From assembly GCF_900155965.1 (NCBI RefSeq), contig NZ_FTMG01000022.1, positions 18,919 to 82,918 of the forward strand: a stretch of DNA of 64,000 nt. Reading direction: 5' to 3'. This stretch comes from Mucilaginibacter lappiensis (lineage in GTDB: Bacteria; Bacteroidota; Bacteroidia; Sphingobacteriales; Sphingobacteriaceae). Shown here one piece after another: positions 62,005 to 64,000 of the stretch. The position numbers were made by a program, and so were the translations under genes. The notes below the pieces were generated by a model that was not told the DNA's origin, did no database searches, and saw only the letters and a program-made list of their open reading frames with translations. How positions within the stretch are numbered: position 1 is the stretch's first letter; every line of letters begins with the position of its first letter.

Positions 62005-63114
62005 TTATATTTTGATAAAGATTTTTTTGATATAGAATATCCACATCACCAGCCACAATATAGCTACTGTAAATATAGCACTGACCAGCGAAGCATTGAT
62101 GGGCGAAAAGTAAGGTGCAAATAAGGTTTGATAAATGGATGCCCCGCCAATTTTGATCATACCCATATAATGCGGGATATAACCCGACAGCACATAAGCG
62201 GTAATGGCATTAGCCCCAAAAACCACAAAAAAGTAGGTGAACCGCTTACGTCCCTGCACGTCAATAAGCCAATAGCATAGGGCCAAGGCAATAGTGGCCA
62301 AACCGCCGGTGTACAGTACAAATGAGCTTGTCCACAATGCTTTGTTGATGGGAAAGAACAGGTCCCAAATCAATCCCAGCACAACGGCAATTACGCCATA
62401 AGTAAACATCCAGCTTACTTTAACATTATCGTCGCGATCCTTTCGTTTTAACCAACTGCCCACACGAATGCCAAACAAGCTTGTAGCGATGGCAGGCAAA
62501 GTGCCCAGCAAGCCTTCCGGATCCCAGGTATGCGATTCGCGCCAGAGGTGGTTAGTGGTAAATACCAGCCGGTCTATCCAGGCACCCATATTGGTTTCGG
62601 GTTTTAGGTTGGCATAGCCCACGCCGGGCACCGGTATGCAGGTCATGATGATAAAATAACCAATGAGCGTGAAGGCAAAGATCCAGTCGCGGGTTTTTTG
62701 CGATGTTTTCAGGTACAGAATAGTACAGATAAAATAAACCAGCGCAATGCGCGGCAACACTCCCGGCAGGCGCAGATGTGCTAATCCGCCATCAGGATGA
62801 AATATCAATTGCGTGATCCAGGGAATAGCGATCAGGATAGCCGTACGGCGTAATGCACTTAGCAATAGTTTACCATGCGGTACCGTCGTCTTTTTGCTTT
62901 CCATGGCATACACCACAGACACGCCCACCATAAACAGGAAGAAGGGAAACACCAGGTCGGTAGGTGTACAGCCATCCCATTTGGAATGTTCCAACGGCGC
63001 ATAAATATGCCCCCAGTCGCCCGGATCGTTTACCAGGATCATGGCAGCAATGGTTGCTCCGCGGAAAACGTCGAGAGAGAGAAGTCGTTGGGTTTTGATT
63101 TGCGTGGAGGTCAT
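62005..63114 (-). CDS. NagX/HGSNAT-like membrane acyltransferase (DUF5009)
   Basis: The 369-residue protein has about 10 membrane helices and matches the heparan-alpha-glucosaminide N-acetyltransferase group: QRLLSLDVFRGATIAAMILV, the DWGHIYAPLEHSKWDGCTPT stretch and FPFFLFMVGVSV. Bacterial members (NagX, DUF5009) occur in GlcNAc utilisation clusters and act on amino sugars at the inner membrane. The adjacent nagB-type gene on the same strand fits this setting. A 230-nt gap with a repeat lies between them, so a shared operon is not certain. Confidence 0.85.
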   Translation of the reverse strand: MTSTQIKTQRLLSLDVFRGATIAAMILVNDPGDWGHIYAPLEHSKWDGCTPTDLVFPFFLFMVGVSVVYAMESKKTTVPHGKLLLSALRRTAILIAIPWITQLIFHPDGGLAHLRLPGVLPRIALVYFICTILYLKTSQKTRDWIFAFTLIGYFIIMTCIPVPGVGYANLKPETNMGAWIDRLVFTTNHLWRESHTWDPEGLLGTLPAIATSLFGIRVGSWLKRKDRDDNVKVSWMFTYGVIAVVLGLIWDLFFPINKALWTSSFVLYTGGLATIALALCYWLIDVQGRKRFTYFFVVFGANAITAYVLSGYIPHYMGMIKIGGASIYQTLFAPYFSPINASLVSAIFTVAILWLVMWIFYIKKIFIKI

Positions 63115-63251
63115 TTGAGTTGTATGCTATACTTTATTCTTAATTCCCAGGCTTCCTTTTTATTCCCGTTGTCTGTGTCCACACAGGCAGCCATTTCAAT
63201 CGATAAATAAATCGACTGTGAAAACACAGCCCTTGGGATGTATAAGAACTA

Positions 63252-63336
63252 TGTCATTGCGAGGAGGAACGACGAAGCAATCTCCTCGCGGTCAATATGT
63301 AAGCGAGGAGATTGCCGCGCTACGCTCACAATGACA
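63252..63336. repeat. Palindromic repeat, TGTCATTGCGAGG family
   Basis: TGTCATTGCGAGGAGGAACG (from 63252), GAAGCAATCTCCTCGCG is mirrored by GCGAGGAGATTGCCGCGCTA and CGCTCACAATGACA (63323-63336). In frame it reads VIARRNDEAI, a known spurious-ORF signature; no gene is called for it. Confidence 0.8.
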
Positions 63337-63345
63337 TGTTGTTTT

Positions 63346-64000
63346 TTAGAACTTGTACCGTTTAAACGCTTCCATGGCTTCATATTCAGCCAATCCGAGG
63401 CGGTCATAACGCTGAGCGGTGTCACGTGTACGATCCTCAGCGCGAACCCAGAACTCACGGGCATCATCACCCGGGAAAACGGGGCGGTCTTTTTGGGACT
63501 GATGTTTAAAGATAGCATTCCGCTTGCGGATCACCTCCTGGGGTGACAAAGGCACGGCCATTTCAATTTCATAAGTTTCAAACTCATGCCAGGCGCCGCG
63601 GTACATCCATAACCAGCAATCCTTAACCCAGGCTTCAGTCGCCTTCAGACGATCCAAAGCAGCCAGGATAATGTTAAAACAAACCAAATGCGTACCATTC
63701 GGATCAGCAAAATCACCGGCAGCAAAGATCTGCTGTGGTTTTACTTTTTGTAACAGTTCAATGGTCAGCAGGATATCTTCCTCGCCCACGGCATTTTTCT
63801 TGGTCTTACCGGTTTCGTAAAAAGGCAAAGCCATAAAATGGATATGATCATCCGGTAAACCCGCGTAACGGGCACCCGAGATCGCCTCGGTCTTACGAAT
63901 GAAACCTTTCACATTGCGGATCTCCTGCGTATCGATCTGGTTGGGTTGTTTATTCGGGAAAAAAGCCCGCATCTCTTCATATAATTGATGCAGGTGACCA
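63346..64000 (-). CDS. nagB: Glucosamine-6-phosphate deaminase, C-terminal region (partial)
   Basis: This minus-strand gene begins beyond the right edge: its frame stays open to base 63999. The visible 218 residues (from GHLHQLYEEMRAFFP to the end at AFKRYKF) belong to the C-terminal half of long Bacteroidota glucosamine-6-phosphate deaminases, with the PIG-L-like signature LPDDHIHFMALPFYETG and FAAGDFADPNGTHLVCFN. The NagB isomerase domain would lie outside. It converts glucosamine 6-phosphate to fructose 6-phosphate in amino-sugar breakdown, which fits the neighbouring NagX-like gene. Family assignment is good; completeness unknown. Confidence 0.85.
   Translation of the reverse strand, partial: GHLHQLYEEMRAFFPNKQPNQIDTQEIRNVKGFIRKTEAISGARYAGLPDDHIHFMALPFYETGKTKKNAVGEEDILLTIELLQKVKPQQIFAAGDFADPNGTHLVCFNIILAALDRLKATEAWVKDCWLWMYRGAWHEFETYEIEMAVPLSPQEVIRKRNAIFKHQSQKDRPVFPGDDAREFWVRAEDRTRDTAQRYDRLGLAEYEAMEAFKRYKF

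Noticed and set aside
63238..63546. A 102-codon open frame starting MYKNYVIARRNDEAI
   Set aside because: It is a translation of the palindromic repeat at 63252-63336 read into the antisense of nagB. The VIARRNDEAI peptide is a known repeat artefact.
1..64000. CRISPR array, tRNA, rRNA, transposase or prophage genes
   Set aside because: None was found. The repeats seen are palindromic and scattered, without regular spacers.

Overview
The window is chromosomal DNA of a Bacteroidota bacterium, most likely family Sphingobacteriaceae (Mucilaginibacter/Pedobacter type; genus is inference). The signs are type IX secretion sorting and DUF4270/DUF4920/DUF2911/DUF4097 families, a 938-residue CarB, the pan - GT5-like - DUF4270 - glmS neighbourhood, a ligase-associated DEXH helicase, and promoters of the Bacteroidota form TTG-N20-TAnnTTTG. 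No rRNA, tRNA, CRISPR array, transposase or prophage gene was found. Most genes are housekeeping or envelope functions.

Layout. 1-6.5 kb: tail of a sodium/solute symporter, a DUF2911 protein, an RlmI-type rRNA methyltransferase, a TerC membrane protein, and an ECF sigma / membrane anti-sigma-like / DUF4097 operon. 6.6-16.7 kb: NadR-like kinase, then exported peptidases and hydrolases (M28, M61, class C beta-lactamase-like, DPP IV-like S9). 16.7-25 kb: genome maintenance (ssb, mutY, HU, rng, radA), a TPR protein, a 29-residue bS22/mS38-like protein and a PagL-like barrel. 25-36 kb: NHL lipoprotein, DUF4920 protein, an ACP-like membrane protein, carB, and a large secreted GH27-type glycosidase with two carbohydrate-binding modules. 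35.6-41.4 kb: panD, panC, a divergent GT5-like protein, a DUF4270 lipoprotein and glmS. 41.5-53 kb: redox and iron genes (divergent katA/oxyR, TonB receptor plus PepSY protein under a Fur-like double operator, flavin/2Fe-2S reductase, amino-acid permease, quinone-reductase-like MDR, superoxide dismutase). 52.7-64 kb: tadA/SdpI/csaA operon, DEXH helicase, an AT-rich DUF gene plus an unlisted 38-codon gene, a lipoprotein, M16 peptidase, DUF2059, a NagX-like membrane acyltransferase and the end of a nagB-type deaminase.

The most unusual signal is not a gene. About twenty imperfect palindromes of 30-215 bp lie between genes, often touching stop codons. At least two members sit in frame inside conserved genes: about 75 bp in radA (about 23948-24022) and about 129 bp in the DEXH helicase (about 55999-56126). 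This resembles the protein-coding palindromic elements known from Rickettsia. A separate element of about 100 bp with terminal inverted repeats occurs twice in opposite orientation (27424-27523 and 47875-47964). Several track-style open frames are translations of these repeats, so the starts of neighbouring genes were chosen downstream of them.

Other points: phased ATAG half-sites between katA and oxyR, two 19-bp Fur-like boxes bracketing the siderophore receptor promoter, a probable frameshift in a small lipoprotein, and a 23-bp perfect AT-only palindrome upstream of the glycosidase.
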